This document shows, one piece after another, positions 1 to 7,236 of a stretch of DNA of 44,698 nucleotides. The translations under genes and the position numbers were made by a program. The notes below the pieces were generated by a model. The model was not told the origin of the DNA, made no database searches, and worked only from the letters and a program-made list of their open reading frames with translations. Numbering within the stretch: position 1 is the first letter of the stretch; the number at the start of each line of letters is the position of its first letter. The DNA is from CAZHOV01 sp964534315 (GTDB lineage: Bacteria > Bacteroidota > Bacteroidia > Chitinophagales > Saprospiraceae). The stretch is from assembly GCA_964534315.1 (NCBI GenBank), contig CAZHOV010000020.1, forward strand, positions 1-44,698, given 5' to 3'.

Positions 1-11
1 AGGAATAAAAG

Positions 12-81
12 GCGAGCGTTGGCAAGAGAAACAATTTTTAAAACATTGGTTATCAGACATAAACGCCCGAACCTCACGTTA
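12..81 (-). repeat. Partial copy of a dispersed element, inverted relative to 28499-28568
   Basis: Read on the minus strand, this stretch matches about 70 bases at 28499-28568, with shared blocks such as TGATAACCAATGTTTTAAAA and GCCAACGCTC. It ends in CGAACCTCACGTTA, which is the terminal sequence of the 28.5 kb copy. The remainder of the element would lie left of the window. No protein function is seen in it. Confidence 0.7.
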
Positions 82-89
82 ATCTATCT

Positions 90-505
90 ATTACACAAGT
101 TCAATTCCTATCGGATAAGATGTCATGGTTTTCCAAGTAAGCGCATAGCGATTACAAACCTATGTAGCCCAATTTCCATTCCCATCGGACAAGATACCGT
201 TATTGCCCAAGTAAGCGCATAGCGATTACAAACCTATGTAGCCCAATTTCCATTCCCATCGGACAAGATACCGTTATTGCCCAAGTAAGCGCATAGCGAT
301 TACAACCCCTGTAGCCCAATTTCAATTCCCATCGGACAAGCTGCCCTTATTGCCCAAGAAAGCGCGAAGCGATTACAAGCTCTGTAGCCCAATTTCAATT
401 CCCATCGGACAAGATGCCGTTCTTGCCCAAGTAAGCGCGTAGCGATTACAACCTCCGTAGCCCAATTTACAGGGCCCATTGACCAGGCGCATAGCGACTG
501 GCACC
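90..505. repeat. Tandem array of ~73-bp units ending in a terminal repeat
   Basis: The phrase GTAGCCCAATTT starts at 164, 238, 311, 384 and 457, giving a period of 73-74 bases. Each full unit contains AGCGCGTAGCGATTACA or a one- to two-base variant. A more diverged unit precedes the first at about 90-163. The array ends at 484-505 with CAGGCGCATAGCGACTGG followed by CACC, which is the right terminus of the repeat family also found at 28.8-29.4, 40.3 and 44.6 kb. Whole units are conserved and there are no unique spacers, so it is not a CRISPR array. The short open frames across it are by-products of the repeat. Confidence 0.85.
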
Positions 506-684
506 TTAAAGAGTTGATTGATCTATTTCCATGGATCATATCCATATATTCGTGGGACTTCATTCTTCCGTCAAGTGTCCGTCCCTACAGGCCTGAAGTG
601 TTTCGGTATATTTTTTTCTACAAGGGTTAAAATCGCTACGCGCTTTGGGTAAAATACTATTTTATATCGATTGGTATAATTTTT
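506..684. other. Intergenic stretch downstream of the annexin-like gene
   Basis: No gene is supported here. A single degenerate AATCGCTACGCGCTTT motif at about 631-646 resembles the repeat-family core. No clear terminator hairpin was found for the minus-strand gene that ends at 685. Confidence 0.5.
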
Positions 685-2313
685 TTAAAAAGCCATCGAT
701 TCATATTGCTGTCTCCTTCTATAAGCATTGTACACCTCCCGAGATACGTACGGCCTCATGATTTTATATATGCTCCAAGCTGTATTAAAACCATCATTGT
801 TATAAAAATAATCCGCCATAACAGTTTTTTCTGCAGCACTACAGGAGTTCATCAATTCAATAACTTTTTCTTTTCGGTCGGCATTAGAAAGACCGCCTAA
901 TTTTAACATGAGAGTCGAGGTATCACAAATCAATTTCAGGGCATTTTTCTTTTGTTCCGTGTTTAACTTTTTATAAATCTTAGAAAAAGCAGCCCCTATA
1001 GGTGCTTTACTATTGAGAAAGCGCTCGATCAATTGAACTTCATTTCCTGTTTTGTCAAATTCCTCGATCCACCATTTCATATTGGTCTGCCCGGCCAATG
1101 GATTTGAAGTATCAGATCCGGGTTCACTTTGTAGGTAATCATAACCAGGACCAATTCCATGACAATTGTATAGATATCCTGCGGCATCATGAACGGCGCC
1201 ATGCGTAGCCACCGCACCACCATCCTTAACAATGGGGATGCGGTCATTTCCGGGGCCTGCCATTCCACCTGTAGGACTTATTAAAGAACCAAATACAGCA
1301 TCAATCCCAAAGACATCTCCTACCATTTTTCCAAATCTCAACTGTGCACTACTGGCAGTGAAGCTTTCATGCTTGCCGATATCTAAAGGAGGAGAAGGAT
1401 TATCTACTTTGTGGTCATAGACCTCCCCTTTGTCTTCTTTGTACTTTTTATAATAATCAATACCTGCAGCCTGCTTATTCATAGCTTTTTGGTATTGACC
1501 TAAAGCAGAGCCCGGGGGTAGCCCACGGATAGATTCTACCTGTGCCAGGGTTTGTTTCAGCAGATTCCCTCTGGGTTTTTGATACAAAATTTCCATCGCA
1601 TTTTTTAGCTGCGTGGAGGACGCTCCTACAAATCTGGAATCAATGAGTTGCCGCAGTTTATCCTTTTCAATTACTAAATCTTCTTTCCCGTCTTTTTGGC
1701 CTCCAAATAAATTTCCACTAATGGTGTCTGTTACGGTAATTAGATCCAATGCTTTTTGCAAGTCATCTCCAGACAATTCTGAATGTAATATATATTTTAA
1801 TCCAAATGAGGATTTGGCTCTATTGTCCATACTTTCAAGAGCTGCAAAAACAGCATCCTCATCTGTGCCAAGTCCTTTTGTTGCTTCCCATAATTGTTGA
1901 ATGGAGGATGGAAAATTAGATTCCCTACCATATTCCATTAATAAATAGCTTTTCCACAACTCATGTCCTTCCATATCGCCATTTAAGGCCTTAACTACGC
2001 CAGCATCATACATTAAACTTCTGCGGTTGCCGCATCTTCGAATAGCGTCATAGATGGCATCCTCATCAGTTCCCAGCCCTTCGGTGGCTTCTATGATTAT
2101 CTTTTTGGCTTCTCCAAGCGACAAAGAATTTCCCTTCTCCCCGCCAGGATGAGTTTGAATTACCGAACTAAATGTAAAGAGCTGCGGTGGCTGGAGTTTA
2201 GCAAGCTGAGCACTAGCCAAACCCGTATCATTTCCTTCATTTTCCGAAAAGAAAGATTGATTGGCATTCGCTCTGCTGTTGGTAGAATTATTTCGGTCAG
2301 ATTGTGTTTTCAT
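685..2313 (-). CDS. Annexin-repeat protein, candidate contractile-injection (eCIS) cargo
   Basis: The 542-residue protein has no signal peptide or membrane segment. Its polar, Asn/Ser-rich N-terminus beginning MKTQSDRNNS resembles the leader of many Bacteroidota proteins linked to extracellular contractile injection systems. Two annexin-like motifs follow: GLGTDEDAIYDAI (79-91) and GLGTDEDAVFAAL (147-159). The GTDED stretch corresponds to the calcium and membrane-binding loop of annexin repeats. A later block (about 345-395) contains TGGMAGPGN and HGAVHDAAGYLYN (His371, His375, Asp376). It looks like a compact enzymatic domain, possibly lipase-like, but I cannot name it. The ATG start is at 2313. 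A second candidate exported effector lies 8 kb away (10772-12328). No sheath, tube or baseplate genes are in the window, so the cargo role is inference. Confidence 0.6.
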   Translation of the reverse strand: MKTQSDRNNSTNSRANANQSFFSENEGNDTGLASAQLAKLQPPQLFTFSSVIQTHPGGEKGNSLSLGEAKKIIIEATEGLGTDEDAIYDAIRRCGNRRSLMYDAGVVKALNGDMEGHELWKSYLLMEYGRESNFPSSIQQLWEATKGLGTDEDAVFAALESMDNRAKSSFGLKYILHSELSGDDLQKALDLITVTDTISGNLFGGQKDGKEDLVIEKDKLRQLIDSRFVGASSTQLKNAMEILYQKPRGNLLKQTLAQVESIRGLPPGSALGQYQKAMNKQAAGIDYYKKYKEDKGEVYDHKVDNPSPPLDIGKHESFTASSAQLRFGKMVGDVFGIDAVFGSLISPTGGMAGPGNDRIPIVKDGGAVATHGAVHDAAGYLYNCHGIGPGYDYLQSEPGSDTSNPLAGQTNMKWWIEEFDKTGNEVQLIERFLNSKAPIGAAFSKIYKKLNTEQKKNALKLICDTSTLMLKLGGLSNADRKEKVIELMNSCSAAEKTVMADYFYNNDGFNTAWSIYKIMRPYVSREVYNAYRRRQQYESMAF

Positions 2314-2445
2314 TTTTCATTTTTTCGGGGTATACGGCTAGCTTGAGTCGTCTGCAGCTGTTTTAGGAGCATCATCGCCTAGATCGGGTACATCCAGTAT
2401 TTCCTAACAAGATAGGGAATAAAACTGAAGCATGAAAGTTTATTT

Positions 2446-2478
2446 TAAGGTGAGGATCGGTTAAAGAGCCTCACCTTA
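2446..2478 (-). terminator. Hairpin downstream of the serine hydrolase gene
   Basis: TAAGGTGAGG (2446-2455) pairs with CCTCACCTTA (2469-2478) across a 13-base loop. It lies 35 bases beyond the stop of the minus-strand gene ending at 2513. No long T-run follows, so termination efficiency is uncertain. Confidence 0.5.
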
Positions 2479-2512
2479 TAAGCTAAAAGAATCCGCCAAT
2501 CCCCACCCTAAA

Positions 2513-3982
2513 CTACTGCACCACCACCTTAACATTTGCCCCCAACACCTTCAACACATAAATACCGGCAGGCAAGTTCCCTACTTCAACCTGAGTATTG
2601 GCCTCCTGCAAGATAAAGGACTGCACAATTTGGCCATTCATATTCATCAGGGTGCCCAAGGTGGGTTCATGTAATGGAGCGTTATTCGAAACATCAATGA
2701 TCAAGTGGTCTGTTGCAGGATTGGGGTATACCTGGAGACTACTGCCGTCCTCAACATCCTCTACCGATACCGGCGGTGAATAGGTTAAATAGGTCTGCAA
2801 TAATGAATTAAATACGGTGAAAAGATCAGTAAAACCAGGTCCTACACGGTTGTCGTTTTGCTGAACAACAAGGGTAACGTCTTCTTCCGGAAAATAGAGG
2901 GCCCAGGATTTGTAAATGAGGTTGCCATCGTGCCCCCAATTTTCTTGAGCAAAGGAAGGGTAAGAAATAGCCCCCAACCCATAAATGATACCGGGATTAG
3001 TTGAATAATTGACTTGCATTTCATCAAGGGTAGCAGGTTGTAAAATCTCGCCGCTAAAAAGAGCGTCGATAAAGTAAGCAATATCTTCGGGGGTACTGAT
3101 CAGGCATCCGGCACTATTTGCCGCACTAAAAAAGGCATCCATAGAAGTACCGCTTCCCTGAAGATCTTTTACTTCTCCGGTAAAAGGAATATCGGCCCAG
3201 CAATGCGAAAAGGGTTGGCCGTCTGGTGACTCAAAAGGATAAGCAAAGGTATGCACGAGGCCTAATGGAACAAGAATGCGCTCCCGAACTTCTTCATACC
3301 AGGGGTTGCCGGTGATGTTTTCTATTATCTTTCCCGCTAATAGATAGTTCGTATTGGAATACGACCAGCTTTCATCGACTGGAAAGTTAGGGGGTAAAAC
3401 GTGATTGAATAAAATGGAATCTACTTCCCAGATACTATCGGGATAGGTAAAAATGAGAGGGATCATGGCAGGATTTTCATTGAGGTAATCGTTGATCCCC
3501 GTCCGGTGACTCAATAAATTTCTGATGGTCGCATGAAAGGGAATGTTGGGGTAGGAAGGATCCAGATACATACCAATGGTGTCATCCAAGCTGAGCAACC
3601 CGTCTTCATACATCAATAAGATGGTAGTCGCCACAAACGTCTTGGAAACACTCGCCATGCCCATCAGGTGTTCTGTCGTTAATTCAACCGTATCGGGCAG
3701 CTCCTGCGCCACCCCTGAGGCGCGTTTCCAAATCAAACTATCCGGCACCAGCATGGCCGCATTAAATCCTTTTAGGTTGGAAAAAACAGTAGTATAAAGA
3801 TCGAAGCTTTGGTCGAGCTCTTCAAATAAGGTACTGCCACTCCGCGGACTGGCTTCCGGTAAAACCGGCGTAGCGTACTCTATCGAAGGATTATTAGAAA
3901 TTTCATCCAGCATATTAATTTGTGCGGAAAGTGATGCGCTGGAAAAACAAACGATTAGCAGAAGTAAACTAAACCGGTTCAT
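2513..3982 (-). CDS. Secreted serine hydrolase (beta-lactamase/PBP fold) with T9SS sorting tail
   Basis: This 489-residue exported protein starts with a signal peptide (1-20). It has the class C beta-lactamase/D-alanyl-carboxypeptidase motifs: SVSK (Ser111 nucleophile, Lys114), YSN (208-210) and a GHDG block near residue 350 in place of KTG. The family (PF00144) includes esterases, peptidases and beta-lactamases, so the substrate cannot be told. The last ~75 residues form a type IX secretion sorting domain, opening with VYPNPATDHL and closing with GIYVLKVLG and a basic tail. The enzyme is therefore predicted to be exported through the outer membrane and released or anchored. It stands between hairpins on both sides and is probably transcribed alone. 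Confidence 0.88.
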   Translation of the reverse strand: MNRFSLLLLIVCFSSASLSAQINMLDEISNNPSIEYATPVLPEASPRSGSTLFEELDQSFDLYTTVFSNLKGFNAAMLVPDSLIWKRASGVAQELPDTVELTTEHLMGMASVSKTFVATTILLMYEDGLLSLDDTIGMYLDPSYPNIPFHATIRNLLSHRTGINDYLNENPAMIPLIFTYPDSIWEVDSILFNHVLPPNFPVDESWSYSNTNYLLAGKIIENITGNPWYEEVRERILVPLGLVHTFAYPFESPDGQPFSHCWADIPFTGEVKDLQGSGTSMDAFFSAANSAGCLISTPEDIAYFIDALFSGEILQPATLDEMQVNYSTNPGIIYGLGAISYPSFAQENWGHDGNLIYKSWALYFPEEDVTLVVQQNDNRVGPGFTDLFTVFNSLLQTYLTYSPPVSVEDVEDGSSLQVYPNPATDHLIIDVSNNAPLHEPTLGTLMNMNGQIVQSFILQEANTQVEVGNLPAGIYVLKVLGANVKVVVQ

Positions 3983-4026
3983 ATGTAAAAAGTATTTTAG
4001 CTAAAAAAAATAATTTCATTTTGACC

Positions 4027-4094
4027 AGGTGGAGTACACCTAAATGATCCGCCACCTCCAAGGTGGCTGGATAATTCTTAGGTGTACTCCACCT
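4027..4094 (-). terminator. Nested palindrome downstream of pgm
   Basis: A perfect 17-bp outer stem (4027-4043 with 4078-4094) encloses a second hairpin, GCCACCT-CCA-AGGTGGC (4051-4067). The outer right arm touches the pgm stop codon region. It probably acts as the pgm terminator, although no clear T-run follows on the minus strand. The CCACCT/AGGTGG composition recalls the long palindrome at 12970-13038. Confidence 0.55.
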
Positions 4095-4095
4095 T

Positions 4096-5736
4096 TCAAA
4101 GAATCACCCCATTCACCACCCCCTGCGCCTCTTCCTGCAATTGCTTCAAATGCTCTGCTCCCTTAAAACTTTCGGCATAGATTTTATAGATGTTTTCGGT
4201 ACCGGAAGGACGAGCAGCAAACCAGCCATTAGCTGTTTCTACCTTTAACCCGCCAATGGCAGCCCCATTGCCGGGCGCTTTGGTCAGTATATTGGTGATT
4301 TTTTCTCCGGCCAGTTCGGATGAAGTGATCTGATCCGGCGATAATTTTTTCAACTTGTCTTTTTGCTCCGGTGTGGCGGGGGCGTCGATACGATCATAGA
4401 CGGGTTCTCCAAATTCTTTGGTAAATTCGGTATAAATTTCCACCGGGTCCTTACCGGTCTTTGCCATCATTTCTCCTGCTAGTAAGCCGGCAATAATGCC
4501 GTCTTTATCGGTCGACCATACTGCTCCATTCCTGTTTAAAAAGGACGCTCCCGCACTTTCTTCCCCGCCAAATCCAAGACTTCCGTCGTATAGTCCATCT
4601 ACAAACCATTTGAACCCAACGGGGACCTCTACCAGCTTACGCCCCAGCTTTTTAGCTACCCGATCAATCATCTGACTACTTACCAGCGTTTTGCCAATGC
4701 CCGTGCTGGCACCCCATTTCGGCCGGTGTTGAAACAAGTAGTCTATCGCTACCGCCAAATAGTGATTGGGCTGCATCAGTCCTCCGCTTTGCGTGACAAT
4801 GCCATGCCGATCATGATCCGTATCGCAGGCAAAGGCTACCGGAAATTTATCTTTCAATTGGATCAGCCGTTGCATCGCATACCTGGAGGATGGATCCATC
4901 CTTATTTTTCCATCCCAATCCAACGACATAAAACGAAAGGTGTGATCTACTGCATCGTCTACAACGGTAAGATTTAGGTTATAGCGGTCGGCAATGTGCT
5001 GCCAGTACCGCACGCCCGAACCGCCCAGCGGATCTACGCCCATTTTGATACCCGATTCCTTGAGCAAATCCATATCAATGACCTGATCTAAATCAGCGGT
5101 GTAGGCATCTAAATAATCGTATCGTTTGGTAGTGGGTGCACTCAAAGCTCTGGATAGAGGTATCTTTTTTACGTCCCGAAGCTTATTTTCTAATAACTCA
5201 TTGGCTTTTGACTCGATCCAGGAAGTCACCGATCCTTCTGCAGGCCCTCCATTGGTCATATTGTACTTAAATCCACCATCCTGAGGTGGATTGTGAGAAG
5301 GCGTAATAACGATACCGTCGGAGAGTCCGGATGTTCTTCCATTATTGTACACCAGTATAGCATGACTGACCGCCGGGGTAGGCGTGTACTCATCATTAGT
5401 GGCAATCATGGTAACGACACCATTAGCAGCTAATACTTCCAGCGCGGTTGCTTGGGCTGGGGTAGACAACGCATGGGAATCGATCCCCATGAAGACTGGA
5501 CCGGTAATGCCTTCTTTTTCCCTATAATTACAAATCGCTTGCGTAGTGGCCAGAATATGTTGCTCATTAAAGGAATGATTTAGCGAAGAACCCCGATGAC
5601 CGGAGGTGCCAAATTTCACCCGCTGTTCTCGCTTGGATAAATCGGGTTGTTGGGTGTAGTAATCGGTAATCAGTTGGGGGATGTTAATGAGTTGTTCCTG
5701 GGTTGCGGTTTGTCCTGCAAGTGGGTGAATAGCCAT
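4096..5736 (-). CDS. pgm: Phosphoglucomutase (alpha-D-glucose type)
   Basis: This 546-residue cytosolic enzyme interconverts glucose-1-phosphate and glucose-6-phosphate, linking glycogen or trehalose and sugar-nucleotide synthesis to glycolysis. The length equals that of E. coli Pgm. The phosphoserine loop TPSHNPPQDGGFKYN places the catalytic serine at 147. The N-terminal KFGTSGHRG block, the metal-binding DTDHDRHG loop (about 304-311), GEESAG (about 393-398) and the C-terminal phosphate-binding RPSGTENIYK are all present, so it should be active. A textbook Bacteroidota promoter lies upstream (5753-5783). It is monocistronic and separated from the upstream reductase gene by 215 bases. Confidence 0.95.
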   Translation of the reverse strand: MAIHPLAGQTATQEQLINIPQLITDYYTQQPDLSKREQRVKFGTSGHRGSSLNHSFNEQHILATTQAICNYREKEGITGPVFMGIDSHALSTPAQATALEVLAANGVVTMIATNDEYTPTPAVSHAILVYNNGRTSGLSDGIVITPSHNPPQDGGFKYNMTNGGPAEGSVTSWIESKANELLENKLRDVKKIPLSRALSAPTTKRYDYLDAYTADLDQVIDMDLLKESGIKMGVDPLGGSGVRYWQHIADRYNLNLTVVDDAVDHTFRFMSLDWDGKIRMDPSSRYAMQRLIQLKDKFPVAFACDTDHDRHGIVTQSGGLMQPNHYLAVAIDYLFQHRPKWGASTGIGKTLVSSQMIDRVAKKLGRKLVEVPVGFKWFVDGLYDGSLGFGGEESAGASFLNRNGAVWSTDKDGIIAGLLAGEMMAKTGKDPVEIYTEFTKEFGEPVYDRIDAPATPEQKDKLKKLSPDQITSSELAGEKITNILTKAPGNGAAIGGLKVETANGWFAARPSGTENIYKIYAESFKGAEHLKQLQEEAQGVVNGVIL

Positions 5737-5752
5737 ATTTTTCTTTTTTTAA

Positions 5753-5783
5753 CAAAATTAATCTGTGCTGGCTATTTAGCAAA
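5753..5783 (-). promoter_or_regulatory. Bacteroidota-type promoter of pgm
   Basis: On the minus strand TTTG (5783-5780) is followed by 19 bases and then TAATTTTG (5760-5753). This is an exact match to the TTTG-N19-TAnnTTTG housekeeping promoter known from Bacteroidota. The ATG of pgm follows 16 bases downstream. Confidence 0.75.
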
Positions 5784-5951
5784 TTTAACCATAGGTTTTT
5801 TGAGAATAAGGGAAAAAAGAGTAGGTAAATACCGCTAGGGTAATGGCAGATACTCTATGAGGGCACCACAGAGAACTACAGTTAATTTTTAGTTGTTTTC
5901 CATATGTTAATTTGTCAATACTACTAACTGCTAACTGTTAACTACTTACTA

Positions 5952-6908
5952 CTAATACCGTTCCCCAACTGTCTCCGATGGCATCGAATCTTCAATCACC
6001 CGGAGGTCGGCTTCGGTTAGTTCCACCTTAAGCGCTCCTGTATTCTCTTTCAATCGATGTACTTTTCTAGTACCCGGAATAGTGGTAATTTCATCGTTTT
6101 GGCTCAATATCCAGGCGAGGGCTATTTGAGCTTTGGTCGCTCCTTTGCTTTGTGCGATCTCATCGATAACCTCCACAAACTTCAGATTTTCTTTAATTGC
6201 TTCCTCAGTAAAACGTGGGTTGTTGAGCCTGAAATCGCCTGCTTCCAGATCTGCCCGGCTTTTGATGGCTCCGGTCAGAAAACCCCGGCCCAATGGGCTG
6301 TAGGCGACAAAGGTGATGCCCAGCTCTTTGCAAACATCGAAAATCTCCTTTTCGGGTTCGCGACTCCACAAGGAATATTCAGTTTGAAGGGCGGAAATGG
6401 GATGAACGGCATGGGCGCGACGTAGCGTTTCAGGATCTACTTCAGAGAGGCCCAGGTATTTTACCTTTCCTTCTTTGACGAGATCAGCCATGGCACCTAC
6501 GGTTTCTTCAATTGCCACTTCAGGATCCGGGCGGTGCATATAGTACAGATCTATTGTCTCGACTCCCAGGTTCAGAAGGCTTTGATTACAGGCCTGCTTA
6601 ACATATTCCGGCTTTCCGTTAATCCCCAGGAATTCTCCTTTGGGGCCGCGCATAATGGCAAATTTGGTGGCCAAAACGATGTCATCCCAACGATCTTTAA
6701 AAGCTTTAGCCAGTAATTGTTCATTCGCTCCGCTGCCATACATATCGGCGGTGTCAAAAAAATTCACGCCTAAATCGATGGCTTTGTGCAAGGTGGTAAT
6801 CGATTCTTTTTCATCAAAAGATCCGTAAAATTCCGACATCCCCATACAGCCGAGGCCGATCCGGTTGATGGTGAGGGGGCTGTTTCCCAGTGTTGTGGCG
6901 GGTTTCAT
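5952..6908 (-). CDS. Aldo/keto reductase
   Basis: This 318-residue cytosolic NADPH-dependent oxidoreductase has the aldo/keto reductase TIM-barrel fold. The catalytic tetrad is visible: Asp52 and Tyr57 in FFDTADMYGSG, Lys82 in ATKFA, and His125 in YYMHRPD. The late block IPGTRKVHRLKEN matches the cofactor-phosphate binding region. The sequence resembles the YajO/IolS-like 'general aldehyde reductase' subgroup, but its physiological substrate cannot be read from sequence. It ends 215 bases upstream of pgm, which has its own promoter, so the two are probably not an operon. Confidence 0.92.
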   Translation of the reverse strand: MKPATTLGNSPLTINRIGLGCMGMSEFYGSFDEKESITTLHKAIDLGVNFFDTADMYGSGANEQLLAKAFKDRWDDIVLATKFAIMRGPKGEFLGINGKPEYVKQACNQSLLNLGVETIDLYYMHRPDPEVAIEETVGAMADLVKEGKVKYLGLSEVDPETLRRAHAVHPISALQTEYSLWSREPEKEIFDVCKELGITFVAYSPLGRGFLTGAIKSRADLEAGDFRLNNPRFTEEAIKENLKFVEVIDEIAQSKGATKAQIALAWILSQNDEITTIPGTRKVHRLKENTGALKVELTEADLRVIEDSMPSETVGERY

Positions 6909-7126
6909 ATTAATTGTATTTTATATGTATTAAATACTTTCTATGCAAAAGACAAATTGCTTGTTACTATTTTACTAAGTTCCGCAAACATGGTATGTTT
7001 TGAAGATTAGTGAGAAAGTCCTTCATAAGTTATTCTATTTCCAAGTTAAAGGCAAGATAGTTAGACAGAAATAAAATAAGATGGACAAATTGGAGGATTC
7101 CCTAAATCCATTTCATTGCAATAACA
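6909..7126. other. Intergenic region upstream of the aldo/keto reductase
   Basis: This is an AT-rich spacer that must hold the reductase promoter. Only a weak candidate was seen (TTTG about 20 bases before TATAAAAT on the minus strand). No further gene is supported. Confidence 0.4.
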
Positions 7127-7174
7127 AAGGTGAAGCCCTGGTTTTCTTAAAGAAAATCAAGGCTTCACCTTTTT
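7127..7174 (-). terminator. Terminator hairpin of the subtilisin gene
   Basis: AAAGGTGAAGCC and its neighbours pair with GGCTTCACCTTT across a region of about 23-bp arms with two G-U type mismatches. The hairpin is bordered by A/T tracts on both strands. It lies about 60 bases past the stop of the minus-strand protease gene. Confidence 0.7.
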
Positions 7175-7236
7175 AATATTTACATCTGGTATTAACTTCA
7201 TATTAACCCCAGATCAACTTGTAACTACTATCTCGC

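Noticed and set aside
90..505. CRISPR-like array
   Set aside because: The full 73-base unit is conserved with only scattered substitutions. There are no unique spacers, and no cas genes are nearby.
19..563. Short open frames at 19-222 (+) and 300-563 (-)
   Set aside because: They are translations of the tandem repeat and have no protein-like composition or start context.
2338..2404. Minus-strand frame ending in an acidic tail (EILDVPDLGDDAPK…)
   Set aside because: It looks like the C-terminus of a protein, but only about 21 codons are open after a stop and no homologue was recognised. It is too short to call a remnant.
5800..5950. Possible small gene between pgm and the reductase
   Set aside because: No frame has a plausible start and composition. 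The sequence near 5925-5955 has short ACTAACTGCTAACTG-like repeats only.
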